64,000 nucleotides of DNA from Candidatus Woesearchaeota archaeon (GTDB lineage Archaea; Nanobdellota; Nanobdellia; Woesearchaeales; UBA9642): positions 1 to 64,000 of the forward strand of contig QZIT01000006.1 in the NCBI GenBank assembly GCA_003599145.1, in the 5' to 3' direction. The position numbers and the translations under genes were made by a program. The notes below the pieces were generated by a model. That model ran no database searches and had not been told where the DNA came from. It was given only the letters and a program-made list of their open reading frames with translations. Shown here piece by piece: positions 33,171 to 43,905 of the stretch. The number at the start of each line of letters is the position of its first letter. The first letter of the stretch is position 1.

Positions 33171-33996
33171 CGGTCTTCTTTGCTTTTTTCTTTTTAGGCT
33201 TTTTTTCTTCTTTCTGTTCTATTACTTCTGCTTCTTCCTTTGCGTCTTCTGGCTCTTCTTTTGTCTCTTCAGATTCTTCGTCTTTTTCTTCTTCCGCTGC
33301 TTCCTCAGCTACGTCAGACTTTTTCTGCGTTTCCTTGATTTTTTCCTTTAATTTCTCTTCATGTTCGTCTTCTTCTGGTTCTTCTGTTTTTTCTTCCTTG
33401 CTCATTTTTAACTGCACTGTTTCTTTCTGGGTAGTTTCAAGGCCAACATACCTTATTTCTGCCTGTTTCAAAGGGTAGATTTTGTTTAACTTTTCTTTCA
33501 GCTCTTTTTGCAAGCGATAGTCAACCAAATCTCTGACAAACGTTTCAAAGTCTCTTGCAACTACAAATTCTTTGATAACGGCTCTTGCTTTTTTGACTAA
33601 GGATGCTCTTACGGCTCTGCTGGTTAATCCAACCGTAATAAGCACAGGCTTAACGCGCATCATGATGCCGTCTTTGTTTTTTACCGTAAAGGAGTCATCA
33701 ACCTTGTTTCTTCCTCTTCTGATTAATCTCTTGAGAAAGCTGTTTGATAGTTTAAATCGTGTGACACTGGTGTATCCTTTTCCTTCCTTGACATTGACTA
33801 TAGTGAAGTGTAATTCCATCTGCTGCTTTCGTACATCTCCAAGAAGATTCATCAAATTGGCAGAGACGCTCTTTCCTTTTAAGAATGCAGCATCTTCTAT
33901 TAAGGTTTCCCCTACAATGCGCTGGTTCAGGAAATCAGGTGCAAGAATGGTAAACCATTTCTTTTTCTTTTTTCGTAATTTATCCTCTTCTGCCAT
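33163..33996 (-). CDS. rps3ae: 30S ribosomal protein eS1 (S3Ae) with long charged tail
   Basis: 277 residues. Residues 1-195 match S3Ae (KKWFTILAPDFLNQRIVGET, then GKGYTSVTRFKLS). The last 80 residues are low-complexity Glu/Lys, absent from most archaeal S3Ae proteins, and end KPKKKKAKKTDV. The tail is probably disordered and exposed. Downstream overlap with the Dph2 fragment. Confidence 0.92.
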   Translation of the reverse strand: MAEEDKLRKKKKKWFTILAPDFLNQRIVGETLIEDAAFLKGKSVSANLMNLLGDVRKQQMELHFTIVNVKEGKGYTSVTRFKLSNSFLKRLIRRGRNKVDDSFTVKNKDGIMMRVKPVLITVGLTSRAVRASLVKKARAVIKEFVVARDFETFVRDLVDYRLQKELKEKLNKIYPLKQAEIRYVGLETTQKETVQLKMSKEEKTEEPEEDEHEEKLKEKIKETQKKSDVAEEAAEEEKDEESEETKEEPEDAKEEAEVIEQKEEKKPKKKKAKKTDV

Positions 33997-34050
33997 AGCT
34001 TGAGGGAAATTGGGTGTCTTTATAAAGGTTTCTGATGAGCTTTAGAATAA

Positions 34051-36008
<1,958 letters not shown>

Positions 36009-36082
36009 CTTTCGCTTGCAAACGGTGTTTATAGGCGCTGTAAAGCCCTAATTTGTGTGTTTTAGGGGGTTTATAAATAGGG

Positions 36083-36095
36083 ATATATATTTAAA
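36083..36095 (+). promoter_or_regulatory. TATA box of the gene at 36117
   Basis: ATATATATTTAAA is centred about 27 bp before ATG 36117, predicting a leaderless message. Confidence 0.55.
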
Positions 36096-36116
36096 TCATG
36101 AACGCTTTCCGCCAGC

Positions 36117-36521
36117 ATGAACAAAGAACCTTTTTTATCGGATACACGGATTTTTGCAACGCTGGATTTTCTTGTTGACTACTACGCCCATGATGGTAAC
36201 CTGGGAGAAGAGCAGTTTCAGTGCGTTATTTCTGAAGGAGGATATTCGTTAGTTGGCAGTAGAATTGTAGAAGCTTTGCCTCTGAGTCAGGGCTTTCAAT
36301 ATTTTTACATACTCTATGATTTTTCGCTGCCTGATGCAGAGAAAACTATCAAACGAAGTCAAGAAAAGGGAACAGCAAGAGTAAAAATCGAACGAGATCT
36401 TACAGGTCTAGTGAGACAAGTATTAAAAATTCCGGACTATGCTGGTATGGTTGGTTATCATGTTCAGCTTATTGTGAAGGATGGCGAAGTCTGCGGTTTC
36501 AGAGCAGAACCTAAATCTTAA
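36117..36521 (+). CDS. uncharacterised cytoplasmic protein
   Basis: 134 residues, mixed alpha/beta, no signal or membrane segment. Visible pieces: FATLDFLVDYYAHDG, a central FQYFYILYDF strand and a C-terminal GYHVQLIVKDGEVCGF strand pair. It is a single-gene unit with its own promoter. Not recognised. Confidence 0.6.
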   Translation: MNKEPFLSDTRIFATLDFLVDYYAHDGNLGEEQFQCVISEGGYSLVGSRIVEALPLSQGFQYFYILYDFSLPDAEKTIKRSQEKGTARVKIERDLTGLVRQVLKIPDYAGMVGYHVQLIVKDGEVCGFRAEPKS

Positions 36522-36552
36522 TCTTTATATACTTTGAACTTTTATGAAGAGC

Positions 36553-36909
36553 ATGGCAACCATTGCACTGGTTAACCAAATGCGTCCTGACGATTATTTT
36601 TCGATGATGACGCTTTTCTATGGGAGAAGTTTAGACGCCCATGGTCATACGATTGAAAATGATGACCCTGCTGTCTATGTATTAATAACCAGCTGCTTTG
36701 TGGATCCAGAGGAAATGCAGAGGATGTATCAACAGCTGCGCCAAAGGGGAAAGCCTATTATTGTTGCAGATGCAACGCCTAGACAATCTCAAATCAGGAT
36801 GGAACAGGGAGATATTTATTTTAATTTTTACCCTTTGTTCAAGAGAGAAAAAAGTCCTCGTAGAATTATGGGGATTTTGGTTGAGCAGGCTTTAGAGCAA
36901 TATCTTTAA
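36553..36909 (+). CDS. uncharacterised Rossmann-like small protein
   Basis: 118 residues from ATG 36553, which sits 26 bp after TTTATATA at 36524-36531; ATG 36544 is the alternative. Alternating strands and helices (YVLITSCFVDPEEMQRMYQQL, KPIIVADATPRQSQI) suggest a flavodoxin- or receiver-like fold. No catalytic motif is clear. Not recognised. Confidence 0.55.
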   Translation: MATIALVNQMRPDDYFSMMTLFYGRSLDAHGHTIENDDPAVYVLITSCFVDPEEMQRMYQQLRQRGKPIIVADATPRQSQIRMEQGDIYFNFYPLFKREKSPRRIMGILVEQALEQYL

Positions 36910-36933
36910 AAACGCAAAAAGAATTCTGCATCA

Positions 36934-39048
36934 ATGGGCTTTTGGGGAAAATTCTGGAATCTTGATGATGTCCTTTGTCAGGAGCCAAATGTTTTTCTGA
37001 AATCAATAGACACAGTAACGAAAAATAATGGAACTGTAGGCATTCTTGTAGGTACAGCTGCAGGACTGTTATGCTATGACTTCATGTCTGATTATCTTAT
37101 GCTTCAAAATTCTATCAATGCACTTTCAGCATCTATACATGAAATGGTTGCTCCTCTTGCTCCTGAAAGCAAATTAACTCTGGATTCTTCAATAGCAAAA
37201 ACGATTTCTGCTTGTTATGGTGTTTTGATGGGAAGCGTTGCAAGTTACAGCTTGAAAAAAATAAGGCAAAAAAGAATATCTCGTTTTTTTGGAAAAGAGC
37301 GTTTTAGCATAAGCACCTTGGTAAAAGGCGCTCTTGCTGTAGGCTGTTTATGGATTGGATATAAAACGCATCAAGCAGTAACGATTGATGAATCAGTGAT
37401 ACAGCCTAAACTCTTAGAGCTGAGAGATGCTGGCTATTTTTTTCAGGGGAAAGAAACAAAATTTATTTCTGTCGATGTACAAGATGAATTGCAGGAGTAT
37501 AAAACAACTCCAGAAAAAGACAGTGTTCTTGGAGAACAGCTTTTGCAATTGGCAGATAAAAGCAATGAAGCAGTTGCGATGTTTCAGCAAGGTTCTGTTT
37601 ATCTGGCTACAGGCGTTACTGCAGCATTGTGGGCTGCGCTATCCTTAGGATTAACTGTTACTAGCAGTTCTTTTTTCAGGCCTAGAAAGTTTATGCTAGG
37701 CGTTTCTGCTATGGATATTGCTGAGCCTATCCCTAGAAAAATGAAATTGGTTTATGGTGCTCTTGCTCCCTCTGCTGTAAAAATCGTTTTTGAACGAATT
37801 GATGACGCGCAGTATAGAAAAACATCTGCAAAAATGCTTGCTGTTCTGCAGCAAGATCCCTCTTTAAAAGATATCTGGCAATTAGCAAAGTATCTCAGAA
37901 GCTCTCCAGAACAGATCATGGTTGAGGAAATGCTGTTCAGGCATCTTGCATTAAAGCCAGATGAAGCAAAAGGAATGTCGCCTTTAGCCATGAATAGAGA
38001 CATGATGGCACTGTATTATGATTGGATAATGCACCGATATGATAATGCGGTTATGCTGTTGAATTTTTCTGCGCTGTGCAGAAAAGAACATCCTTTGGTT
38101 GCCGATGCTCTTATAAAACATTTGCGCGAATCACCTGTGCTTAAGACATTGCTTCCGCTCTATGATGCTAGTGCTGAAGATGCATTTTCTATAGACAACT
38201 ATTTTTTAAATCTTCATCCTGTTGCTGTGTTTCAAGGAACAGAAAAACAAGTTACGGTGTATCAAGATGAACATGTTTTTGCCGTGCATAAAAAAGCTGA
38301 AAGAGACTTTTTTGAGGATTTCTTGCTTGCAAGAAGAGTGCATCAGCAATTATTACAGCAGCCAAGCATTGCTTCAGAGTTTCCTTTAGTGTATGAAGAT
38401 AGACAGTCTGTTGAATTCATGGTGAGAGGAGAGCGTTTGGAAACGGTGCTCCAGCAGCATAATCAGCGTGATATTTTAGAAGAACTGTATGAAAGCATTG
38501 CGTTGTATCATAAAACGCTTTTACCTCTGGCTGAGCATGAGGGCATTATCGCGCAGTATCATCAGCAATCTCATAGAATAACCATTCCTAGAAAAAAACT
38601 GACTGATTTTTTGGAAAAAAGAGCGGTATCGAGATTAGGAAGAAATGAGCTAAGCATACCCTTGATTGAGGCATATGCACCTTTTGATGATGCTTCATCA
38701 CCTGTGCTTAACCATGGAGACATTTCGGAAACAAACGTTTTTTGCAGTCCTTATCAGTATATTTTTACTGACGCACGATTGGTTATTGCAAACCCGCTGT
38801 ATGATTATGCAAAAGCAGCATTGTTAACTGATATTTCTCCTTTTGAAAGCTCAAGCATGATTCCCTTGCCTGTCTCTGATGAGGAAAAAAGAATATGGAC
38901 AGTGGCAGTTGCATTGTGCGAAGCAGGTTCTGCACTTGCCCACCAAAAAGGCAGCGATGCAGTGCAAAAACACCTGAATGCTGCAAGAGTTTTAGTTGCA
39001 GATACCTCTTTGGAGAACATAACCCTTGCCTATCTGGAACGCCTATAA
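36934..39048 (+). CDS. membrane protein with C-terminal aminoglycoside-phosphotransferase-like domain
   Basis: 704 residues. N-terminal hydrophobic helices (about 35-52, 95-110, 123-145 and 225-245) anchor it. Residues 430-640 look like an APH/choline-kinase fold: VTVYQDEHVFAVHKK as the ATP-binding strands, then LNHGDISETNVF (H594, the H-G-D-x-x-x-x-N catalytic loop) and FTDARLVIANPLYDYAKA where the metal-binding Asp is expected. Such enzymes phosphorylate small molecules, lipids or proteins. The target here is unknown. Leaderless after ATCTTTAAAAAC. Confidence 0.55.
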   Translation: MGFWGKFWNLDDVLCQEPNVFLKSIDTVTKNNGTVGILVGTAAGLLCYDFMSDYLMLQNSINALSASIHEMVAPLAPESKLTLDSSIAKTISACYGVLMGSVASYSLKKIRQKRISRFFGKERFSISTLVKGALAVGCLWIGYKTHQAVTIDESVIQPKLLELRDAGYFFQGKETKFISVDVQDELQEYKTTPEKDSVLGEQLLQLADKSNEAVAMFQQGSVYLATGVTAALWAALSLGLTVTSSSFFRPRKFMLGVSAMDIAEPIPRKMKLVYGALAPSAVKIVFERIDDAQYRKTSAKMLAVLQQDPSLKDIWQLAKYLRSSPEQIMVEEMLFRHLALKPDEAKGMSPLAMNRDMMALYYDWIMHRYDNAVMLLNFSALCRKEHPLVADALIKHLRESPVLKTLLPLYDASAEDAFSIDNYFLNLHPVAVFQGTEKQVTVYQDEHVFAVHKKAERDFFEDFLLARRVHQQLLQQPSIASEFPLVYEDRQSVEFMVRGERLETVLQQHNQRDILEELYESIALYHKTLLPLAEHEGIIAQYHQQSHRITIPRKKLTDFLEKRAVSRLGRNELSIPLIEAYAPFDDASSPVLNHGDISETNVFCSPYQYIFTDARLVIANPLYDYAKAALLTDISPFESSSMIPLPVSDEEKRIWTVAVALCEAGSALAHQKGSDAVQKHLNAARVLVADTSLENITLAYLERL

Positions 39049-39086
39049 AAAATAACATTTATAAATACGTAAATGATTATAAAGCT

Positions 39087-39431
39087 ATGGCAGTGAAAAA
39101 AGCAAAAAAACCTGTAAAAAAAGAGCTTCCCGTGAAAGCTGTTGAAAAACCTTCACAGCAAACACAACAAAAAACATCTGGCTTTGCCGTAGCATCTTTA
39201 GTTTTAGGATTAATCTTCTTTCTGCCGTTCACGTCTATTTTAGCAATCATTTTCGGTATTATCGCGCTCAACGACATTAAAAAGAAAAATTTAGACGGAA
39301 AAGGAATTGCCATTGCAGGCATTGTTTTGGGAGCGATATTCTTTGTTATCAAGATATTTATTCTTTTGGTTGTTTTCTTCGCACTGCTGTCCTTGACTGC
39401 GTATACGGCAACACCGCTTACTGCGTACTGA
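39087..39431 (+). CDS. DUF4190-type small membrane protein
   Basis: 114 residues from ATG 39087, leaderless after ACATTTATAAATACG. A lysine-rich N-terminus (about 30 residues) precedes two helices: SGFAVASLVLGLIFFLPF with the DUF4190 pattern and IAGIVLGAIFFVIKIFIL. IIFGIIALNDIKKK between them is typical. Function unknown. The 3' end overlaps the next gene tail to tail by 14 bases. Confidence 0.75.
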   Translation: MAVKKAKKPVKKELPVKAVEKPSQQTQQKTSGFAVASLVLGLIFFLPFTSILAIIFGIIALNDIKKKNLDGKGIAIAGIVLGAIFFVIKIFILLVVFFALLSLTAYTATPLTAY

Positions 39432-39744
39432 TTGAAGGCACTTTATCTTTTCTTATGTAATAACGCAAATGGTCTATTTTTCTGAGATTAACAAAAAGTT
39501 CAAGTCCTCTAAATCCCATATAGGTTAATGCTTGAGGAGTTAAACTTGCTGCGGCGATGCCCTCTGGTTTTAAGTCCATAGCGTAACTTGTTACAAGTAT
39601 AGGAAGCGAAAGGCAGAGAGCTTCAACACCCATAAGCAGAAGCTCTATTCGCGTAGGTTTAAAATAGTCGGTTATCTGGTAATTTTTCATTATTGTTTCT
39701 CTTTCTTGCCTGTATTCTTCTTGGATGGTTTGCATAGTGTTCAT
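39418..39744 (-). CDS. small membrane protein downstream of a Bat-type regulator
   Basis: 108 residues from ATG 39744, preceded by AGAGGT; ATG 39690 is a shorter alternative. One or two hydrophobic segments (IELLLMGVEALCLSLPILV and a weaker second) and a charged C-terminus. The start lies inside the 3' end of the regulator gene. Not recognised. Confidence 0.5.
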   Translation of the reverse strand: MNTMQTIQEEYRQERETIMKNYQITDYFKPTRIELLLMGVEALCLSLPILVTSYAMDLKPEGIAAASLTPQALTYMGFRGLELFVNLRKIDHLRYYIRKDKVPSISTQ

Positions 39745-40456
39745 TGACCTCTTGGGATAGATATAGACAGATATATCTTGAACCATAAGTATTTTTTACC
39801 GATATATATCGGTATTGATAACGATGGGTAAAGAATGCATGAATCTTTTTTTCAGCGTATTTTAAATGTTGTTGATAGGTTGCATAGGCAATTTTTGATA
39901 TTTTTGCCAATTGCTTAAGCTCTATTTTTTTTGGATACGCATAATATCCTTCTTTGACAGCCAGCTCATACGCGCTTTTTTGCTTTTCTGTTAAATTTGG
40001 CTGTATGCCAAGAATAGAAATGTATTGCAGTTTTTCCTGTTTCATGCTCACTAATGTTGAAGCGTATTTCTTTTGCACAACGCTGAGTAATTTTTGAAGC
40101 TCTTCTCTCTGCCAGCATCCCAGATGGTATGAATACATTCCTTTTTCGTCGATAAAAACAGGAGAGATGTAGATAAAATAAGGGCTGTAAAACGGTTTGA
40201 ACAGGTTATTTTCTTTTATTAATATGCTGAAAAAATTGTTATGTTCCTCTATCTTTAAAACCAGGCTGTTTTTTTTCATATACTGAAGGATTTTTTCTTT
40301 TTTTTCTCCTTTCACTGTGCCGATGATGGTAACATATAATTGGTTGTTTTTTTCATAGCTGGAAAGAGGATACCCTGTAAAAGAAACATTGAACTTTTTC
40401 GCAATTTCGCCGAAAAAAACTTTGCTTCCATCAAATTTAAATTTTGCAACCCACAT
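39659..40456 (-). CDS. Bat-type helix-turn-helix regulator
   Basis: 265 residues. Residues 155-205 are an HTH_10 (bacterio-opsin activator) domain: LTEKQKSAYELAVKEGYYAYP, ELKQLAKISKIAYATYQQHL and KYAEKKI. The N-terminal 150 residues should be a sensor domain. Family members usually end soon after the HTH; this one has about 50 extra residues that run through an 18-bp palindrome and into the next gene, so the last part may be read-through. Confidence 0.7.
   Translation of the reverse strand: MWVAKFKFDGSKVFFGEIAKKFNVSFTGYPLSSYEKNNQLYVTIIGTVKGEKKEKILQYMKKNSLVLKIEEHNNFFSILIKENNLFKPFYSPYFIYISPVFIDEKGMYSYHLGCWQREELQKLLSVVQKKYASTLVSMKQEKLQYISILGIQPNLTEKQKSAYELAVKEGYYAYPKKIELKQLAKISKIAYATYQQHLKYAEKKIHAFFTHRYQYRYISVKNTYGSRYICLYLSQEVNEHYANHPRRIQARKRNNNEKLPDNRLF
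39797..39814. promoter_or_regulatory. 18-bp perfect palindrome with TATA core (candidate operator)
   Basis: TACCGATATATATCGGTA is a perfect inverted repeat that encloses GATATATATC. It lies about 55-70 bp before the ATG of the membrane protein at 39744 and within the 3' part of the Bat-type gene. A regulator bound here would block TATA recognition. Confidence 0.5.
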
Positions 40457-40533
40457 AAACTACCGTTAATAATCGGCATATAAAAAGTTTTGCCTTTCCT
40501 AAACTTTATAAACTGCATTTATTTTCTTCCACC

Positions 40534-41304
40534 ATGTTCATTCATAATATCAATCCTGTTCTTGTATCTCTAGGGCCATTGCAAATAAGGTATTACGGCT
40601 TAGTTTATGTCATAGGATTTCTTTTGGCACACTTTATTCTTATCAAGCTTGCAGAAAAAAAGAAAATTCAAAACTTAACAAAAGAACGGGTTGAAAATTA
40701 CATTATTTTCTTGATTTTATTTGTCTTAATAGGCGCACGATTGTTTGAAGTGCTCTTATGGGAGCCAAGCTATTACTTTGCAAATCCCTCTGAAATTATC
40801 AAAGTATGGCATGGAGGATTGAGCTTTCATGGAGGTTTGGTGTTTGGCGTTCTTTGGACCATTTGGTATTGCAGAAAATATAAGATTAAATTTTTTCAGA
40901 TAGCAGATATTTTAGTTATTCCTATGGCGATCATGCTGTTCTTTGGCAGAATAGCTAATTTTATCAATGGAGAATTATGGGGAACCGTAACGAACGCTCC
41001 CTGGGCAGTAAATTTCAATCATGAGACTGCTGCGGGGGAATTAGTGTATAGGCATCCATCACAGTTGTATGAGGCGTTAAAAAACCTCTTTATTTTTGGA
41101 GTGTTGTTCGGCCTGAAAAAGAAAAAACTTCCTGATGGCTTTTTATTTTGGATGTTTGTTGCCTTATATGGCTATTTGAGGTTTATTGTTAATTTCTGGA
41201 GAGTTGATGTTCCTATTGTTTTTGGCTTTAGCGTAGGCCAGATTATGAGTTTGGTTATGGGAATTGCTGGAACAATCATGCTGGTGAAGCTATGGCGAAA
41301 ATAA
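40534..41304 (+). CDS. lgt: prolipoprotein diacylglyceryl transferase (Lgt)
   Basis: 256 residues with about seven membrane helices. The Lgt signature GRIANFINGELWG is near residue 145; RYYGLVYVIGF and HGGLSFHGGLVFG are also conserved, as is RHPSQLYEA. It moves diacylglycerol from a phospholipid to the lipobox cysteine. Bacterial-type Lgt is uncommon in archaea. Leaderless after ACTTTATAAAC. It overlaps the HAD gene by 13 bases. Confidence 0.9.
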   Translation: MFIHNINPVLVSLGPLQIRYYGLVYVIGFLLAHFILIKLAEKKKIQNLTKERVENYIIFLILFVLIGARLFEVLLWEPSYYFANPSEIIKVWHGGLSFHGGLVFGVLWTIWYCRKYKIKFFQIADILVIPMAIMLFFGRIANFINGELWGTVTNAPWAVNFNHETAAGELVYRHPSQLYEALKNLFIFGVLFGLKKKKLPDGFLFWMFVALYGYLRFIVNFWRVDVPIVFGFSVGQIMSLVMGIAGTIMLVKLWRK

Positions 41305-41933
41305 AAGCAATAGTCTTTGATTATGATGGTGTCATTGTAGATTCTTTTCCTATTGTACACACTATTTATCATCGCATCTGCGCGCAATTTGGCAAGCATT
41401 GCCCTTTGGATTTTCAGGATTTTAAAAAAGTCTATGGAGTAAGCTCTCAAAAATTTTTAACAGAATCAGGGTTTACTGACGAAGAAAAAAATCAGGCAAA
41501 CCTGCTTTTTAAGAAATTAATCCTTGAACACACTCCTCCTTTTTTTCCAGATATTGCAGAAGTTATTGAAGTGCTAGCAAAAACACATACGCTCTTTGTA
41601 GTTACTGCTAACCATATGGAGGAAGTTGTGGCAAAAATGAATGCGTTGGGTGTTGTGCATTGCTTTAAGGAAATTATAGGCTCTCAGTTAGCAGGCCCTA
41701 TGAAAAAAGTAGATCCTTTAAAGGCGCTGCTTCAAAACTATCATTATGCTTCTGAAGAAGTGGTTATGATAGGCGACAGGGATCCTGATTATATCCACGC
41801 AAAAGAAGCAGGTTTTTTGCACGTCATCTTGGTTGATTACGGGTGGGGTTATTCAAAAGATAAATACCCTCAGAAAATTCCTATCAAAAAGCCAAAAGAC
41901 ATTGTTAAGGCTATTGCAGCTCTAGAGCGTTAG
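41292..41933 (+). CDS. HAD-superfamily phosphatase, phosphoglycolate-phosphatase-like
   Basis: 213 residues. Motif I FDYDGVIVDS, motif II VVTANHMEEV, motif III lysine in MKKVDPLKAL and motif IV GDRDPDYIHAKEAG. The helical cap lies between motifs I and II. Translated with lgt through a 13-base overlap. Substrate not evident. Confidence 0.85.
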   Translation: MAKIKAIVFDYDGVIVDSFPIVHTIYHRICAQFGKHCPLDFQDFKKVYGVSSQKFLTESGFTDEEKNQANLLFKKLILEHTPPFFPDIAEVIEVLAKTHTLFVVTANHMEEVVAKMNALGVVHCFKEIIGSQLAGPMKKVDPLKALLQNYHYASEEVVMIGDRDPDYIHAKEAGFLHVILVDYGWGYSKDKYPQKIPIKKPKDIVKAIAALER

Positions 41934-42652
41934 TATTCTCCAAGCTGTTTTTGATTCTTTTTATGATTTTCCAGATAGTTAGGAGGGTCAATCTGTTTAT
42001 AGGTGTATCCGTAATCTGCAAGCATATCAAGCGCATTTTTTGTTATTGAAGGGGCAATAACCATTCCCCTTACTTTTGACAGTCCTTTGTCTTTCTTTAT
42101 TCTTTCAACGTATCTTCTTAATTGGGTAACTGCATCCGGTCCTGCCTTAAAGCGTTTGCATTCAATAACAACCAAGGTATTTGTTTGGTCATAGCCAAAA
42201 ATGTCAATAAATCCGTATTTGGTATGCTCTTCTCTGCTTAACGGCTTAAATCCCTGTTCTATCAAAGACGGATGCTGATAAATATAATCTGAAAAATGCC
42301 TTTCGCTTCCCTGCAAAACCAATGACGCAGCATCTTCTAATTTTTTTGATTCTAAAAAATAGATTTGAAGAAGAGTGATTTCCAGATTTTCTTTTAATGC
42401 TTCATTGATGCATGCAAGATGCAAATGGTTGTTATCAGCAGCAATTTTGAATGACGTCGGAGGTTTCATGTAATTAACAGGATTATTGCCCAAAGGCTGA
42501 TGAACGATGACAGAAGTGTCTTCTTTAATAATGATAATTCTTTCTCCCTCTGGCAAGTAGCTTTCAGCCCTGCCGCTGTAGGCAATGCTGCACTTTGCGC
42601 AGATAACTACCGTTTCTCTTTTTTTTAGCGCTGCTTTAAGCTTTTCTAGCAT
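41930..42652 (-). CDS. nucS: endonuclease NucS
   Basis: 240 residues. The N-terminal DNA-binding half includes CAKCSIAYSGRAESYLPEGER. The C-terminal nuclease has GFIDIFGYDQ and VVIECKRFKAG, the D...E-x-K core of the RecB-like fold, then DAVTQLRRYVE. NucS cuts mismatched or branched DNA with the clamp PCNA and serves mismatch repair where MutS/MutL are missing. Convergent four-base overlap with the HAD gene. Confidence 0.92.
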   Translation of the reverse strand: MLEKLKAALKKRETVVICAKCSIAYSGRAESYLPEGERIIIIKEDTSVIVHQPLGNNPVNYMKPPTSFKIAADNNHLHLACINEALKENLEITLLQIYFLESKKLEDAASLVLQGSERHFSDYIYQHPSLIEQGFKPLSREEHTKYGFIDIFGYDQTNTLVVIECKRFKAGPDAVTQLRRYVERIKKDKGLSKVRGMVIAPSITKNALDMLADYGYTYKQIDPPNYLENHKKNQKQLGEY

Positions 42653-42721
42653 ACAGAGAGAATGCAGGTTCGATTTAAAAAGTTTAACAAACTATATAAA
42701 TAACCTTCTGCAAGTTTAATT

Positions 42722-43387
42722 ATGGAATATCCTGTTATCATCGTTAATTTTAAAACCTACAAAGAATCAACAGCAGAAACAGCAGTGAAACTAGCTAAAA
42801 TCTGCGAGAAAGTTGCCAAAAAAACGAAAAAGAATATTATTGTCGCTGTTCAGCATTCTGATATATACAGGGTTTCTCAGGCAGTGAAAATTCCTGTGTT
42901 TGCACAGCATGTTGATACCATAACTGCAGGAGCGCATACAGGTCATATTCTTGCAGAAACAGTAAAACAAAATGGTGCAGTAGGAACGTTAATTAATCAT
43001 TCTGAACATACGCTGGCTTTAGAGGTTATCCAGCAGACTATTGCAAGGGCAAAAGAAGCAGGATTGTTTACGGTTGTTTGCGCCCATGATGCAAAGTTAG
43101 CAGAAAAAATTGCAAAGTTTTCTCCTGGCTGCATTGCGGTTGAGCCTCCTGATTTAATAGGAGGAAAAGTAAGCGTCAGTACAGCAAAGCCAGAGTTGAT
43201 AAAAAATACAGTTGAAAAAGTAAACAAGGTTGCAGCCATTCCTGTTTTATGCGGTGCAGGCGTTCAAAACAGTCAGGATGTGAAAATTGCTTTGCAATTA
43301 GGAAGCAAAGGAATTTTATTGGCTTCAGGTGTTGTCAAGGCAGAAAATCCAGAACAGGTTTTGTTAGATTTAGTGAGTGTTCTTTAA
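42722..43387 (+). CDS. tpiA: triosephosphate isomerase (archaeal type)
   Basis: 221 residues, the short archaeal form. Substrate-binding NFKTYKEST, catalytic His in LINHSEHTL near residue 97, catalytic Glu in AVEPPDLIGG near 142, and phosphate loops VLCGAGVQNSQD and GILLASGVVKA. It interconverts glyceraldehyde 3-phosphate and dihydroxyacetone phosphate. Leaderless after ACTATATAAATA. Confidence 0.95.
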   Translation: MEYPVIIVNFKTYKESTAETAVKLAKICEKVAKKTKKNIIVAVQHSDIYRVSQAVKIPVFAQHVDTITAGAHTGHILAETVKQNGAVGTLINHSEHTLALEVIQQTIARAKEAGLFTVVCAHDAKLAEKIAKFSPGCIAVEPPDLIGGKVSVSTAKPELIKNTVEKVNKVAAIPVLCGAGVQNSQDVKIALQLGSKGILLASGVVKAENPEQVLLDLVSVL

Positions 43388-43905
43388 ACTTTTGCTATGA
43401 ACTGTTTTACATCATAGACATTGCCGTTATTGTTTACGGTTACAGTAAAAACATAATTTCCAGAAGCTGCATTTTCAGGAAGTTTAATAATGACTAATTT
43501 TAATGCGTACTCGTTTTTCTTGATGGAAACTGCATTTTCATCGTAGGCTATTTGTGCTGATTTTTGCACTCCCTCTGCACTAGGTGTTTCATAGTACATC
43601 GGATCACTCACTGCTAACGTAAAATCACTTTGTGCTGCATTAGGAATTTCATTAAAAATGCCGATGCCAAAAATTGCACTTCCTTTTTCTGTTTGCTTTA
43701 AATTATTGGGAACTAAAACTTTAACGTCTCCTGAAGCAAGAGCCTGCTCCATTTCCTCTCTCGTTTGATCCATAACCTGCTGTTCAAGGTTGCTTGCTTG
43801 CTTGACGATATTGAAAACAAACATGATGCCTAAACCTACAATAATAACAGAAATAATAATGACAACAATGATGTTTGCGGAAAGCTCTAATGCTGCTTTT
43901 TTCAT
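43384..43905 (-). CDS. pilin-like membrane-anchored protein (C)
   Basis: 173 residues. The N-terminus KKAALELSANIIVVIIISVIIV is a short charged leader followed by a hydrophobic helix, the layout of archaeal type IV pilins. The outer domain is beta-rich with GNYVFTVTVNNN near the end. Overlaps the upstream gene by four bases. It is the third of three co-transcribed genes. Confidence 0.65.
   Translation of the reverse strand: MKKAALELSANIIVVIIISVIIVGLGIMFVFNIVKQASNLEQQVMDQTREEMEQALASGDVKVLVPNNLKQTEKGSAIFGIGIFNEIPNAAQSDFTLAVSDPMYYETPSAEGVQKSAQIAYDENAVSIKKNEYALKLVIIKLPENAASGNYVFTVTVNNNGNVYDVKQFIAKV

Noticed and set aside
36046-36067. CCCTAA...TTAGGG inverted repeat resembling telomere repeats
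   Set aside because: A single pair with a 10-base loop in a promoter region; no tandem repeats, so chance is the simplest view.
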